Source: Pseudobdellovibrionaceae bacterium
Lineage (GTDB): Bacteria; Bdellovibrionota; Bdellovibrionia; Bdellovibrionales; UBA1609
DNA length: 64,000 bases
Direction of reading: 5' to 3'
NCBI GenBank assembly: GCA_020635055.1
Contig: JACKAN010000001.1
Location: 248,001-312,000 of the forward strand
In this document: positions 27,439 through 38,200 of the stretch, piece after piece
Position numbering within the stretch: position 1 is the stretch's first letter
Layout of the letters: the number at the start of each line of letters is the position of its first letter
Notes under the pieces: model-generated
Told to the model about the DNA's origin: nothing
The model's database searches: none
Seen by the model: the letters and a program-made list of their open reading frames with translations, nothing else
Translations under genes and position numbers: made by a program

Positions 27439-28953
27439 TTGAATCCCATAGAATCGGCTGACAATTTTTTATTAACAGGAAACAAATTTCGATTGGGGCA
27501 CTTAGTCACTGAGCAACCCCATCCTCTGACACAACATTTATCTGATTGGGTGGAAAGCGATGTAAATAAAGCCATCTCAAGTTTAAAAAAAGTGGATGAG
27601 CTAGCTCTTAAGAAATTCACTGGTTATCTCGCCGATGTAGAAAAGCTTCGAGAAAAAATTCAAGAAGTCTTAAGTGGTGGTGGTAGAATATTTTTATGTG
27701 GCTGTGGAGCCACGGGCCGATTATCACTCACTCTAGAAAGTCTTTGGCGTCAACTTCATAAAGATTCTGAACAGGTGCAGGCCTTTATGGCAGGTGGAGA
27801 TGTGGCATTGGTTCATGCCATTGAAGGCTTTGAAGATTTCCCGCAATTGGGAGCCAATCAATTAGTTGAAAAGGGTTTTACGGCTAATGATTTGTTGATT
27901 TCATGTACCGAAGGTGGGGAAACCCCTTTTGTTATTGGAGCTACAGAAAAAGCATTACAGCTTTCCCACCATAAACCATTCTTTATATATTGTAATCCTA
28001 GAGAAACATTAATTAAAACTGTCGAGCGATCGCAAAAAATAATTGAAGATCCTGAAATCGTAAATTTCTGTTGGGAAATTGGCCCGATGTCACTGGCTGG
28101 AAGTACGCGTATGCAAGCCAGTACAGTGCTGCAATGGGGGGTGGGCTTAGCCCTATTTTGTGAAAAAAAACAAATAAAGGACTACCATCAAAAACTGATA
28201 AAGATTTATTTAAGTTTAGCTCACAACTTTTTGTCAGATTTTATTCTAAAAGAGTCAGATATATATAAGAACGGGGAATGGATTCATTATTTTGTTGATA
28301 GTTATGGGATTACAGCTTTTACGGACACTACCGAAAGATCTCCCACATTTAGCCTACAGCCCTTTGCCCCATTGGAGTCTCATCTAAAAAATTTATCATT
28401 AAGTTATATTACTTTGTTGGGTACGAGAACATCTAAAGAATCTTGGTGTAAACTTTTAAATCGCGAACCACATTGTTTAGACTGGCAGGGACAAAATCAA
28501 CTGAGTTATGATTACTTATATCGATTTGATTTTAGCGAGAGGGCCTATGACTTAAGAAAAGATTTAACTGATAAGAAAATCCATAAATTTTTCATTTACG
28601 ATGGAGAAAATGGATTTGATTTTCAGTTGTCAAATAACTTGCAATACCAATTAGAGCTTCCAAAAACACACCCTTTAATAAACCATATGATTTTAAAAAT
28701 GCTTCTCAATATCCACTCTACTTTAGTTATGGGTAAAATGGGCAGATATAAAAATAATTTAATGACATGGGTAAAGCCCAGTAATGGCAAACTCATAGAC
28801 CGTGCCTGCCGATACATTCAATTGCTTTTGCAATATGATGGAATTACATCTAGTTATGAGGACGTAGTCAGGGAGTTATTTAGGCAACTTATGGAATTGC
28901 AAGTAACGGAGTCTATCGTTTTAAAAACCTATCGAGCAATGTCTATAGATTGA
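27439..28953 (+). CDS. GCKR/MurQ-like double-SIS protein
   Basis: 504 residues from TTG at 27439, six bases after AGGAG. The first SIS domain matches MurQ and the glucokinase regulatory protein: FLCGCGATGRLSLTLESLWR, AFMAGGDVALVHAIEGFEDF (with the MurQ catalytic Glu context) and IGPMSLAGSTRMQASTVLQW. E. coli MurQ is 298 residues, so the extra 200 residues with a second SIS-like half suggest the GCKR type. It may bind or cleave a sugar phosphate such as MurNAc-6-P. Tail-to-tail overlap with rny is 25 bp. Confidence 0.8.
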   Translation: MNPIESADNFLLTGNKFRLGHLVTEQPHPLTQHLSDWVESDVNKAISSLKKVDELALKKFTGYLADVEKLREKIQEVLSGGGRIFLCGCGATGRLSLTLESLWRQLHKDSEQVQAFMAGGDVALVHAIEGFEDFPQLGANQLVEKGFTANDLLISCTEGGETPFVIGATEKALQLSHHKPFFIYCNPRETLIKTVERSQKIIEDPEIVNFCWEIGPMSLAGSTRMQASTVLQWGVGLALFCEKKQIKDYHQKLIKIYLSLAHNFLSDFILKESDIYKNGEWIHYFVDSYGITAFTDTTERSPTFSLQPFAPLESHLKNLSLSYITLLGTRTSKESWCKLLNREPHCLDWQGQNQLSYDYLYRFDFSERAYDLRKDLTDKKIHKFFIYDGENGFDFQLSNNLQYQLELPKTHPLINHMILKMLLNIHSTLVMGKMGRYKNNLMTWVKPSNGKLIDRACRYIQLLLQYDGITSSYEDVVRELFRQLMELQVTESIVLKTYRAMSID

Positions 28954-30497
28954 GTTTCGCGGACAATTGTAACCTTAATAGTTCCAGGATAGTTACAGTC
29001 ATGTTCTATTTTACGAGCAATTTGTTTGCTCAATTCTAAGGCTTTGTGGTCGTCAATTTTATTATTATCAACGGTGATACGGACTTCTCTGCCAGCGCTA
29101 AGAATAAAGGTATCTATAACTCCTTCAAAGCTATTTCCAATTTCTTGTAATTGGTCCATTTTTTGTGTGTAAGTAGAGGTTGTAGATCGACGGGCTCCAG
29201 GTCTTGCGCCTGATATTGCATCTGCAGCTATAACCAAGTAGGCCAGATTAGTTGATGGGGTTTCATCGAAATGATGGGCTCTAACCGCATGAACAATATG
29301 TGATGGCTCTCCATGTTTTTCAATGAAGTCAGCACCTATTACAGCATGTCCTCCATCTAGGCTATGATCCATGGCCTTGCCAATATCATGTAGCAGTCCT
29401 GCTCTTCTACCATCTTTAGTGATTTCTCCTAATTCCGCAGCGAGGAGTCCGCAAAGATGTCCCACTTCTGCACAATGATAATATTGGTTTTGTGTAAACG
29501 AATAACGATACATAAGTGCGCCCATCATATTTTTAATTTCTGGATTTAAATTATCAAGTTTCAGTTCTCGGGAAATTTTGTCTCCATCCATTTTAATTTC
29601 TTTAAATAGGTTCCGTTTTGCATGTTCGATAGTTCTTTGAATAACGTTTTCATTTATATTCCGCTCTCTAGTAAGTTTCTCCAAAGTCGCCCTTCCCAGT
29701 TCTCTTCTTACGGGGTCAAAACCAGATACAGAAAGACTTCGTGCTCTTTCATTGTAGATGATATCTACACCACAGTATTTTTCTACATGCTCAATATGTG
29801 ACTTATTCGGCCCAAGCATTTTTTCTACTTCACTATCGTTTTTTAATACAATAAAACCAATACCCCTTTCAGGACAAAAAGGTCTAACAAAGCGGTTGAT
29901 AACAAGATTTAAAATATTTTTAGCATCTCGTTCGATACGATCCTTAAGATCTTCCTCTTCTTTTGATAAATTTTCATTAATTTTTGTGCGTGCGATGTTA
30001 ACAATTTTTTGACTCAATTCACTCAAGATTTTTTCTTTGTCTAAAGAAAAGGTCTCTATAAGCTTTTGTGCTAAATCCTTTTTTTTATTCAATACAGATG
30101 CAGAGTTTAGTCTCGCTTTCGCTTCTAGGGTGTCTACCAGATTTGCATGATTTTGAACTAAACTATAACTTCTATCTACAACCTTCTTTTTTTCCATCCA
30201 TTTATTGTGCAATTGATTGCGAAGTTGATCGACTTGGCCTTGTAATTTTTGAATTCGCTCTTCTTTTTGATCAAACAACTTTTCGTGTGATTCTTGCTGG
30301 CTTCTTTCGAATTCTGCAATACTCTCTTTAGCTAAATCCATTAATTCTTCAGCTTTTTCTTCAGCGGTTTCTATTAAATCTTTGGCTAGACTTTCCGCCT
30401 GTTGTTTTGAGTACCAATTTAGAAGGGATTTTAAGAATATTTGTAGGATCAAGCCCAGTGCTAATCCAGTTCCAATTACTATTATCATTAAATTCAT
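28929..30497 (-). CDS. rny: Ribonuclease Y
   Basis: 522 residues, full length. Order: N-terminal membrane anchor (LMIIVIGTGLALGLILQIF), long coiled coil rich in Glu/Lys/Gln (about 30-190), KH domain (about 205-270, FIVLKNDSEVEKMLGPNKSH), HD domain (AGLLHDIGKAMDHSLDGGHA, about 365; VHAVRAHHFDETP) and the C-terminal domain ending DCNYPGTIKVTIVRET. It is the membrane-bound endoribonuclease that starts mRNA decay in bacteria lacking RNase E. A single gene unit. Confidence 0.97.
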   Translation of the reverse strand: MNLMIIVIGTGLALGLILQIFLKSLLNWYSKQQAESLAKDLIETAEEKAEELMDLAKESIAEFERSQQESHEKLFDQKEERIQKLQGQVDQLRNQLHNKWMEKKKVVDRSYSLVQNHANLVDTLEAKARLNSASVLNKKKDLAQKLIETFSLDKEKILSELSQKIVNIARTKINENLSKEEEDLKDRIERDAKNILNLVINRFVRPFCPERGIGFIVLKNDSEVEKMLGPNKSHIEHVEKYCGVDIIYNERARSLSVSGFDPVRRELGRATLEKLTRERNINENVIQRTIEHAKRNLFKEIKMDGDKISRELKLDNLNPEIKNMMGALMYRYSFTQNQYYHCAEVGHLCGLLAAELGEITKDGRRAGLLHDIGKAMDHSLDGGHAVIGADFIEKHGEPSHIVHAVRAHHFDETPSTNLAYLVIAADAISGARPGARRSTTSTYTQKMDQLQEIGNSFEGVIDTFILSAGREVRITVDNNKIDDHKALELSKQIARKIEHDCNYPGTIKVTIVRETQSIDIAR

Positions 30498-30677
30498 AAT
30501 TCTACCTGCAAAAATTAAATTTATACCATGCTATCGCCTCTTGGGCTAGCAAAATAACAGCATGATATCATTGAGGAAAATAGAATTTATATATTTTTAT
30601 GAGTCATTTTTAAAAAGTACTAAAAAGCTTATGTAGAATAACCGAAAAGCTTTAAGTTAAACACAAGGGGTGAATAC

Positions 30678-31016
30678 TTGCAAAATATCAAAGAGCTCAA
30701 AAGGGGAGAATCTCTTTTTAAAGAAGGGGATGTTGCAGATAAAATATTTTTTGTTCAAAGTGGTCGTGTAAGTATTTTTATAGAAAGAAATGGAAAAAAA
30801 ATAGAGATTGATCAAATCACGGGTTCACAAGCGGTAGGCGAATTGGGATTAGTAGGTATAGCCAAGCAGCCCTATTCTGCCGAAGCAATAGTAGGTACAA
30901 AGGTTCTAGAAATACCTATGGCATTATTGAAAGCACAACAAGAGGCAGCTGTACCCGGCTTAAAATTCCTACTAAAAAGCTCTATAGATTTATTAAAATT
31001 AACCCGTCAAAGTTAG
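30678..31016 (+). CDS. Single-domain cyclic-nucleotide-binding (CNMP) protein
   Basis: 112 residues from TTG at 30678, preceded by AAGGGG. It is only a CNMP beta-roll: LKRGESLFKEGDVADKIFFV, QSGRVSIFIERNGKKIEI and GELGLVGIAKQPYSAEAIVG. The phosphate-binding cassette is weakly conserved (usual GE-x3-L...R-A; here VGELGLVGIAKQPYSAEA), so nucleotide binding is uncertain. No HTH follows, so it is not a CRP-type activator; it may be a regulatory subunit. It stands alone, followed by 1.2 kb without genes. Confidence 0.85.
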   Translation: MQNIKELKRGESLFKEGDVADKIFFVQSGRVSIFIERNGKKIEIDQITGSQAVGELGLVGIAKQPYSAEAIVGTKVLEIPMALLKAQQEAAVPGLKFLLKSSIDLLKLTRQS

Positions 31017-32277
31017 AAATTTTAAGATGGAATCTGATGGTAGCCCATGTCCACAAATGCTACTCCCCAAAGTTTTTTTGCTCTTTTCCCAATACTAGCC
31101 AATCACTTAGGAAAGAAAATACGGATGGGCCGTTGGGTATTGGTTCTTGGCAAATGTTAAAAAACATATTCAGATTTAAGAGAATGTTTTTAGAACTCCT
31201 AACAAGAGAATTTACATTCGATTAGAGTTACTTAAAAGCTAGGTTATGTCGACTAAAAACTGTGATTAATGAAGATGAAATAAAGAAATAAATCAAAAAT
31301 GAAATAATTTTTAAAGAAATCTTCAAACAATTGAAGACTTTTGTTGAGTTCTAATAATATCACTTGTATAAAACTGGTCGATTTGAATCTATTTATGTTG
31401 ATGATTGTTTTTAAAATAATAAAGTTTTAAGTGGCCTTATCCATAAACGAAACTTGGTAATCAATAAAAGGGCTGTAGCCATGTTATGATATTGTAATTT
31501 CATGAAAAATTAAATCAAAAACAGGTATTGATCTAAAAATCATATCTTGATTTGGAAAAAGGGTTTGTTTGTAGAAAGAAAAACACAAAATGAAGTAGTA
31601 AATTTATTGGTTTGACAAACAAGAATTTTAAAAGATTGCTAAGGCCTGGCATTTATTAAATTTGAAATTGATTCTTGAATAAAAAAAGGTTTTATTGATT
31701 TTTTAAATTGTAGAGGAAAAAGTGCAAAAATGGAAGGTCCAAGTTGTCTCAGAATGTGGTGGAGCGGATAGAAAGTGTTCGTGAAAGTTTTGTCATCACT
31801 GTGGTTGTAATTTAGTAGCCGCCTAGCTTAGGCTTCCTTACTTTTTGTTAGAAAGCATAATTTTCACGAATCCAGTTTCGCGTGTATTTTGAAAAAAGCA
31901 TCATTGATGCCGAAATAAACTAAATAACAAAAGAATTGCTCATCTTCTTTAGCTTCGCATGCGTATATTCTTGCACATAAGTTTTGTCCAGGGGTTTTTT
32001 TCAAATATAAAGCCATGTAGAAATACAATAGTTCCAATCCTCAATGGCTATCTGTTTGAATAAGGCAGCCAAATTGCTAATTGAAATTAATTGCACCTTT
32101 TGGCCATTACAAGCTGGCCAGTGAACCCTCGTTGCACCTCAAGTTTGTGGGGTTGTACCTTGGAACTGATTGTTAATGGTTTTGAAATAAGGATAGCAAA
32201 AGTGCTTTGCTATCTGGCGTTTCATGATCAAAGTTTTTCAAACTCCTTTTTAGATTAATAAAAAGTTAAAGCTTACC
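31017..32277. other. Gene-free decayed region
   Basis: No intact gene. Two protein-like scraps are visible: a zinc-ribbon-like one on the plus strand at 31711-31824 (listed separately) and a minus-strand frame at about 31870-32005 reading ARIYACEAKEDEQFFCYLVY then FGINDAFFKIHAKLDS. Both lack starts and known families. The rest is AT-rich with nothing recognised. Confidence 0.5.
31711..31824 (+). pseudogene. Zinc-ribbon-like gene remnant
   Basis: One frame reads EEKVQKWKVQVVSECGGADR, then KCS, a stop, and KFCHHCGCNLVAA*. The spaced Cys/His (ECGGADRKC...FCHHCGC) looks like a former zinc ribbon. No start or continuation is visible; low confidence. Confidence 0.3.
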
Positions 32278-34245
32278 TCAAGTGAACTCCTTAGGATCAG
32301 TATAGGAAATAATCTTTGGATTAACATTAGAGATATTTAATCTTTTTTGTTCAATACGTTGATTGAATTTACTGTACCAATCATCAAATTCAACAGGAAT
32401 CATTCGGGCTTCCATTACGATGGCATCAATAGACTCTAGAACATCACCCTGAAGAGCATCGGGGGGTGGAGGCATAATACACATCTCAATTTTATTTATA
32501 TCATGTCTAAGGTTTAACTGTGATAATCTTACAGTTTTATCAGCATGTCTTAAATCTACGAGAAATTGTCTTTCTTCTTTGGATTGTAAAGCCTTTAGAT
32601 TTTCCATCACAAGTTCTTGATTAAAAATTTCTTCAAATAAAAACTTCCATTCTTTAGGGCCGTCAAAGAAATCAACAGCTGGAAATCCACAAATTAAATC
32701 TCCCTCTTTCGGTTCGTTAACAACTTCAATGAAATTGTGATTACTGGCATCCACCTTCCAGACAATTTTTTTATCATATATTTCATGGTCACGTAGGGGA
32801 ATGGACTCTTCATCTTCACTTAATAGATACTTCTTTTCAAACAAATAGTAGGTGCTGTCATCAACGACTCGGACTTGCTGCATATTATCAGTGATAGACT
32901 TCTTAATTTGTTTTCTATTTTGCTCATCACTATCTAATACTATGACAGTTTTTAATCGTTTTTGATCCTCTGTTAAAAATATGTTTTCAGGATGGTAGGA
33001 GAACTCATCTTCATCAAATGATAATATTTCTTTGTACTCATTGATATTTCTTAAATAGCTCTTAATTCTCAATTGAGATTTTCTGTCGACACCAAAATAA
33101 TCAAAATTGGCTACGTATATAGTGGGGTCTGTGGGGTGCTTTTCACATTCAGCACTTTTGGTTACCACCCGAAGTGGAGTTTCATCATTAGGGAAGCTGA
33201 AAAAGAAGGTGGTAGCTAAGCCAGGTTTTAAGGCTATAGGATTGGATATGGCAATGGACAAATCATTAAATTTTTCCAACCTTGTTCTTTTGGATAACTC
33301 AATTTCTTTTTTTAAGGGCTGTAAAAAAAGAAATCTTGGCTTAGTTAAATTTGGCAAATTTAAAACGATATCAATTTTTTGCAAAAACACAAGACGATCT
33401 AATGGCAGAGAAATTAAATCATCAATGTATTGGTGAAACAAGGTGCTCATGGCCGACTTGTCATCTTCATATTTAATAACAACAAATCGAGTGCTACCCT
33501 CGGTAGGGAAATAATTGTTTTCCTTTAAATGATTTCTTGTAGCTGTGACCCATTCGCGAGTGTCGATTTCAATTAAATTATTTTTCAAAATAATAAGATC
33601 GATAGAGCTAAGCATATCTAGTTCTTTAGCTTCGTTTTCTTTCCTATTATTGATTTCTCTAGTAAGCGCTCCTCGACCTTTCTCGTCACGGAGAACATTT
33701 TCAATAGTTACAGAGATTTCTTCATTTGTGGAGTGTGAAAAAACAAAATAAATAAGCCAAAGATTTGAACCATTTTTAATAGGCAATATGATGGAGCAAT
33801 CAGTTTTAGCTTTTAATTTTTCCTGACAAACTTGCCACTGTTTATGAAAGACTTCTGGGATTAAAAGGTTAAAAAAACTTTTGTTATCAATAACGTCGGC
33901 AATTTCTAATCCAAATAGTGGACTGGGTTCAGATAGACTTAATTTTTTTGGTATTAAACTGGATGTATGTAAAGTTAATTGAGCGCTTTCTCCTAAAAAA
34001 GGTGTGTCTTGTGAATAATTGAGGTCTTTTAAGCTGTGTAAATCCTCAACAGTATAAAAACTGAAACCAATAGCGTATTCATTTTTAATTAAATCAGTAA
34101 CTTGGTTTTTACCGCTGTATCGTTTTAGAAACTGTTCCGCTGTATTGAAAACGCGAACATTGTTATCTTCGGCCAGTTCACGAATATATCGACTCATTTC
34201 TCTAATGGTACGATCATCGTCTTCAATAATAATTACATTCGCCAT
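32278..34245 (-). CDS. Large receiver-like/PilZ-like regulatory protein
   Basis: 655 residues. The N-terminus is a receiver-like start (ANVIIIEDDDRTIREMSRYI, beta-2 VRVFNTAEQFLKRY), but beta-3 comes only near residue 210 as IDLIILKNNLIEID, where the phosphorylatable Asp is Lys, so about 140 residues seem inserted. A PilZ-like region follows (about 300-400: KRTRLEKFNDLSIAISNPIA, IYVANFDYFGVDRKSQLRIK). A second receiver-like start is LKTVIVLDSDEQNRKQIKKS at about 435. It is probably a non-phosphorylated signalling scaffold. It is followed downstream by the decayed region. Confidence 0.6.
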   Translation of the reverse strand: MANVIIIEDDDRTIREMSRYIRELAEDNNVRVFNTAEQFLKRYSGKNQVTDLIKNEYAIGFSFYTVEDLHSLKDLNYSQDTPFLGESAQLTLHTSSLIPKKLSLSEPSPLFGLEIADVIDNKSFFNLLIPEVFHKQWQVCQEKLKAKTDCSIILPIKNGSNLWLIYFVFSHSTNEEISVTIENVLRDEKGRGALTREINNRKENEAKELDMLSSIDLIILKNNLIEIDTREWVTATRNHLKENNYFPTEGSTRFVVIKYEDDKSAMSTLFHQYIDDLISLPLDRLVFLQKIDIVLNLPNLTKPRFLFLQPLKKEIELSKRTRLEKFNDLSIAISNPIALKPGLATTFFFSFPNDETPLRVVTKSAECEKHPTDPTIYVANFDYFGVDRKSQLRIKSYLRNINEYKEILSFDEDEFSYHPENIFLTEDQKRLKTVIVLDSDEQNRKQIKKSITDNMQQVRVVDDSTYYLFEKKYLLSEDEESIPLRDHEIYDKKIVWKVDASNHNFIEVVNEPKEGDLICGFPAVDFFDGPKEWKFLFEEIFNQELVMENLKALQSKEERQFLVDLRHADKTVRLSQLNLRHDINKIEMCIMPPPPDALQGDVLESIDAIVMEARMIPVEFDDWYSKFNQRIEQKRLNISNVNPKIISYTDPKEFT

Positions 34246-34290
34246 ATAGTATAATAATGATGCTTACAGATAAAATAAGATAGTCTGAAC

Positions 34291-34908
34291 TCAAGGAAAC
34301 AGACGTTGGGCCAGCCATGTGTCTTGCTTGTATTTTTTAAACTGAAAGCGGTCATGAAACCTATGTTCACGACCTATCCAGAACTCCATTTCAATAGGTG
34401 TAATTAAATATCCACCCCAATGTTCAGGACAGGGGATTTCTTTACCAGCCCAGTTTTCCTCGGCTTGGTTGTAGAGATTATCCATCATTTCTCGCGATTC
34501 TGCGACTTGAGACTGTCTAGATACATATTGGCTTATTTGACTTTCACGAGGTCTTGTTTTCCAATACTTAACAGAATCTTCACGTTTCACTTTGGTGACC
34601 TTTCCAACAATGTGAATCTGGCGAAACAATTTGTCCCAGTAAAAGTTGGCAGATATGCGGGAATCATGTTCCAGATCTTGGCCCTTTCGACTTTGATAAT
34701 TTGTGAAAAAAACAAAACCTTGTTCAGTGAGTTCCTTAAGTAAGACGATTCTGGTGGAGGCTTGGCCATGTGAATCAACAGTGGCAATGCACATGGAGTT
34801 AGGAAAAGTCATAGCAGCGGTGTTTTGCGCAACCTCTAACCAAGATTTGGCTAATTCTAGGGGGTTTTTAACTTCTAATATATTCTCTGTTATATTCTCT
34901 GTTTCCAT
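34291..34908 (-). CDS. pdxH: Pyridoxamine 5'-phosphate oxidase
   Basis: 205 residues, close to the family norm of about 215. FMN-binding blocks STRIVLLKELTEQGFVFFTN, YQSRKGQDLEHDSRISANFY and WDKLFRQIHIVGKVTKV are present, with the C-terminal EFWIGREHRFHDRFQFKK and the final AQRLFP. It makes pyridoxal phosphate, the cofactor used for instance by the class IV aminotransferase at 58562. It lies 45 bp upstream of the large receiver-like gene in the same direction, possibly one unit. Confidence 0.96.
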   Translation of the reverse strand: METENITENILEVKNPLELAKSWLEVAQNTAAMTFPNSMCIATVDSHGQASTRIVLLKELTEQGFVFFTNYQSRKGQDLEHDSRISANFYWDKLFRQIHIVGKVTKVKREDSVKYWKTRPRESQISQYVSRQSQVAESREMMDNLYNQAEENWAGKEIPCPEHWGGYLITPIEMEFWIGREHRFHDRFQFKKYKQDTWLAQRLFP

Positions 34909-35011
34909 TTTTTAGTCTCGATATGTTTTAATCCTAGCCTGATATAGGATAAATAGATTAGATTATAAAGGCATAAAAGGCGTTTATACGCTGCATATAC
35001 AGAAGGTGATT

Positions 35012-35257
35012 ATGAATCAAGATTTAGCCATAGAAAAATTTGAGAATTACGTTGGTAACTTGTACGAAATAGAATACGGGGATTTTAAACGCAAGCTCAG
35101 TTTATACATTCTTCGCTTGGAACAAGGTTGTGACAACACTTCACCAAAGGTTGCAAGAGTAATAAAAAAGATGCGTGAAAAAGTGATCTACAGCCCTGAT
35201 GGCAACATAGAAAACACCAGGGCTGAAGTTTTAGATCTTGTTAAAGAGCTTGCTTAG
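35012..35257 (+). CDS. Small acidic/basic cytoplasmic protein, unknown
   Basis: 81 residues from ATG at 35012 after AGAAGG (a GTG two codons upstream also fits). It is helical and without a signal (NQDLAIEKFENYVGNLYEIE, ARVIKKMREKVIYSPDGNIE). No family recognised. Its stop overlaps the stop of the convergent large membrane protein by 4 bp. The length, clear ribosome site and tight fit support a real gene. Confidence 0.6.
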   Translation: MNQDLAIEKFENYVGNLYEIEYGDFKRKLSLYILRLEQGCDNTSPKVARVIKKMREKVIYSPDGNIENTRAEVLDLVKELA

Positions 35258-38200
35258 AGCTCTTTTTGAATTTGATCAATATGTGTAACTGCCATCAGTA
35301 GGTTAGTTAAATTCCAAATATTTAATTCAATCTGATTAAAAATAAAAGTGGGTATTTTTTGTTGTTCACTGTACTCCAAAGGTTTTCCTGTATTTGGATT
35401 TAAAATTGGTTTACCTGAAACTACATCTAAATCTATATAATACTTATACTGAAGTACTGGGTTATTTGTTTTGTTTATCCCAGCTTCAAGCTTAGCTAAG
35501 GTTTCTTTATTTGATAAAATCTTCTGTTGCATTACTTTTCTAACATCAGCATTAAATTCAGGAATTATTTTTACTAATTGTTCATCAGATTTTTCTAGTT
35601 GTGTTTCAATTTCTTCAATTTCACTTTCAATAACATATATCAAATCTTCAATAACTCTCCCATACTTTATGGAGTCATAAAATACTCTTAATTTATTTAA
35701 AGCTAAAGTTGCATCCAACTGAATTTTCCTTAAATCGTCTAGGCCATACTCTTTATAGCCAGATAATTTATGTAATTGGTTATAAAAGTCATCTTTTAAC
35801 ATTTCAAAGTGTTTATACTTATCAATGTTTTTTTGAGTATTTTCTGAATCAAAATTTCGGTAGCTGATATTGAATATATCTAACATGGGTCTGAATATAT
35901 CATTAAAATAAAGTCCAATTTCTGAAGTGATAGAGGGTATGTAGCCTAAATCCTGAGGGTTTCCAGCAAATATATATTTCCAAAAATCGCTTGATTTATC
36001 ATCTCGCAGTAAAGCTTCAGGCAATTTATCTTGAACTATCTCTTTATTAAAAACTGCGTTCGAGTTAATAATAGATTTTTCAATATTCGGTCTAACATTC
36101 AAATCCCACCAACTATCAAAGTTTGTTTCATTTAAAAGCGAATCATTAATTTCTTGATACAGAAAATCAATAATTCCCGCATAGACTTTCCCATCCTGGT
36201 TGTTAGGTATGTAATGCCAAAGTTGATCGGGGTTCTTGTGACCTTGTTGCACATACCATGTGCAAATATCAAATTTAGTTTTAAAAAGTAACTTTGGTGG
36301 AGTAAATTTTGGACTGAATCCCCACCAAGGGTCAGAAAAACTTTCCGCTGTTCTTGGACCACAGGCAGCACTTAAGATTAAGTACTCACTCATAGATCGC
36401 ATACTTTTACCTAAAAACTCTTCTTCGTACCATCCAGAATCAATTTCTTTTAATTGAAAGCGAGTTTCATAATTAATCAAGTACTCATTTCCAGAGGCAA
36501 GTGGTTTTCCACCGGTTAAATTATCTTTGTTATTCATTTTATATCCGGCTTGGAATGGAAACTGTTTGTCTCTCCAGATTTTTGAATTACTTAATTTCAT
36601 GTAGTTCTTGTAAGCTAAACATCTGTAGGCCAAGTTGCCTGTATAGGGATCTTCATTTTTATCCTCATCAAGATTCTTTAAATCTGCATATTGACATGAT
36701 TCCGATTCGGATTGAGCTAGGGAAAGTAAGCCAAAGTAGCCATTATAAACACTTTCGCTGTTATTAGAGGTTAATTTATCAATAATAGTTAGATATTTAT
36801 CAATATCTAACTTAGAGATTTTATCTTTTAGAAAATTAAATTCTGTTTTTAATTTCTCTCCCTGACTCTGTAATGTTTTAATGTATATAGTATTATTTTT
36901 CTTTAAGAGGTCCAGGGGGAAGGACCTAACATATTCATTCCATTTTACATCAACAGGGATATTTAAAGGAAGAATAGGTTCAGAAGATTTCAAACCAAAA
37001 AAGGGCGAGCTACGAAATAGAGGTAAAATCTCATCTGAATACTGATAATAATTTTGACTTAAATACCCCTCTCTCGAAGAAGCTTTGGGTTGAAAGGCTG
37101 TCGCCATTCTTTTTCTTTCAGCGAATTGTGTGATTAAATCTTTATAAAAGTATTTAGACGCCTTATAGTAATTCATAGCCTTAGCGTAATACTCGGTCCA
37201 ATTTGACATAGCTTCTGACACATCCCTAAAATTATATGTTCGCCATTTATCTAGACTGCTTTGATATTCTGCAAAGTCGTTTACATATTTTTGTGCTCCA
37301 CAATTGTCCTGGTTTTCATCACATTGATCTGGATGAATATCCCAGTTTGTGAAATTTAGTGCGTTAATTGCCTTTTTAAGTTTATCGTAGTTTGTTGTTA
37401 CTGGTTTATGAATTGTATAAGCGGAATAAATTTTATCAAATGTCCATATAAAACCATAGACCAAACCAATGGTTACAATCAGTTGTGCTCCACTGCGTAG
37501 ACCTAGCAACAATACTGCACGGATTGATGTGATCTTGGTGCCTCTACCTACAACTTCTAAATGCTGAGTCCTTTGTGTTTTGACATCTTTTAAATGCTCT
37601 CTGTAAGTTTTAAGTTGTCCACTTTCAGCCTTAGTTTTCCAATATCTATATCCGGCAGTCCCAGTGACCTGTCCAAGGGTCATTAAACTTTTTGCATTGG
37701 CAAGAGCTGCCCACACAAGAAGGAATTGGTATTTATAAGACAATACATAATCGACCCAAGCCTGATCACACATCTTATTTAAATCGTCTTTCTGAGTCGC
37801 GCTTAAAGGTCGCTCTTTAATGGGGCGCTCATTAAAGAGTGGCAAGCAGCTAAGCAAATGCTTTCCACCTTGATGTACAAGCATAGAAGCTAGTAAACCT
37901 GTGCCAATTCCTGCATAACTTAAATTAGCCATTGAAGTTAACTTTGCTTTTTTTACTTCTAAAGGTTTATTGGAAAATATTTTTTTTTCAGTTACCAGTT
38001 GTCTTGCATAGTTGATGTTTCTACGAAAAAGCGACCAATCTGCAAGTTTGGCACCAAGAAAAAATGTGGCAATGCTTGTGAAGTATAACAAATTAACATT
38101 TTCATCAAAGCTATCTTCTACAACTCTTGGATTGTTGGCATAATCGGTCATAAGTTTGTAATATGAAATTGCATGAACTAGTGTCAATATAGCGCCTGAC

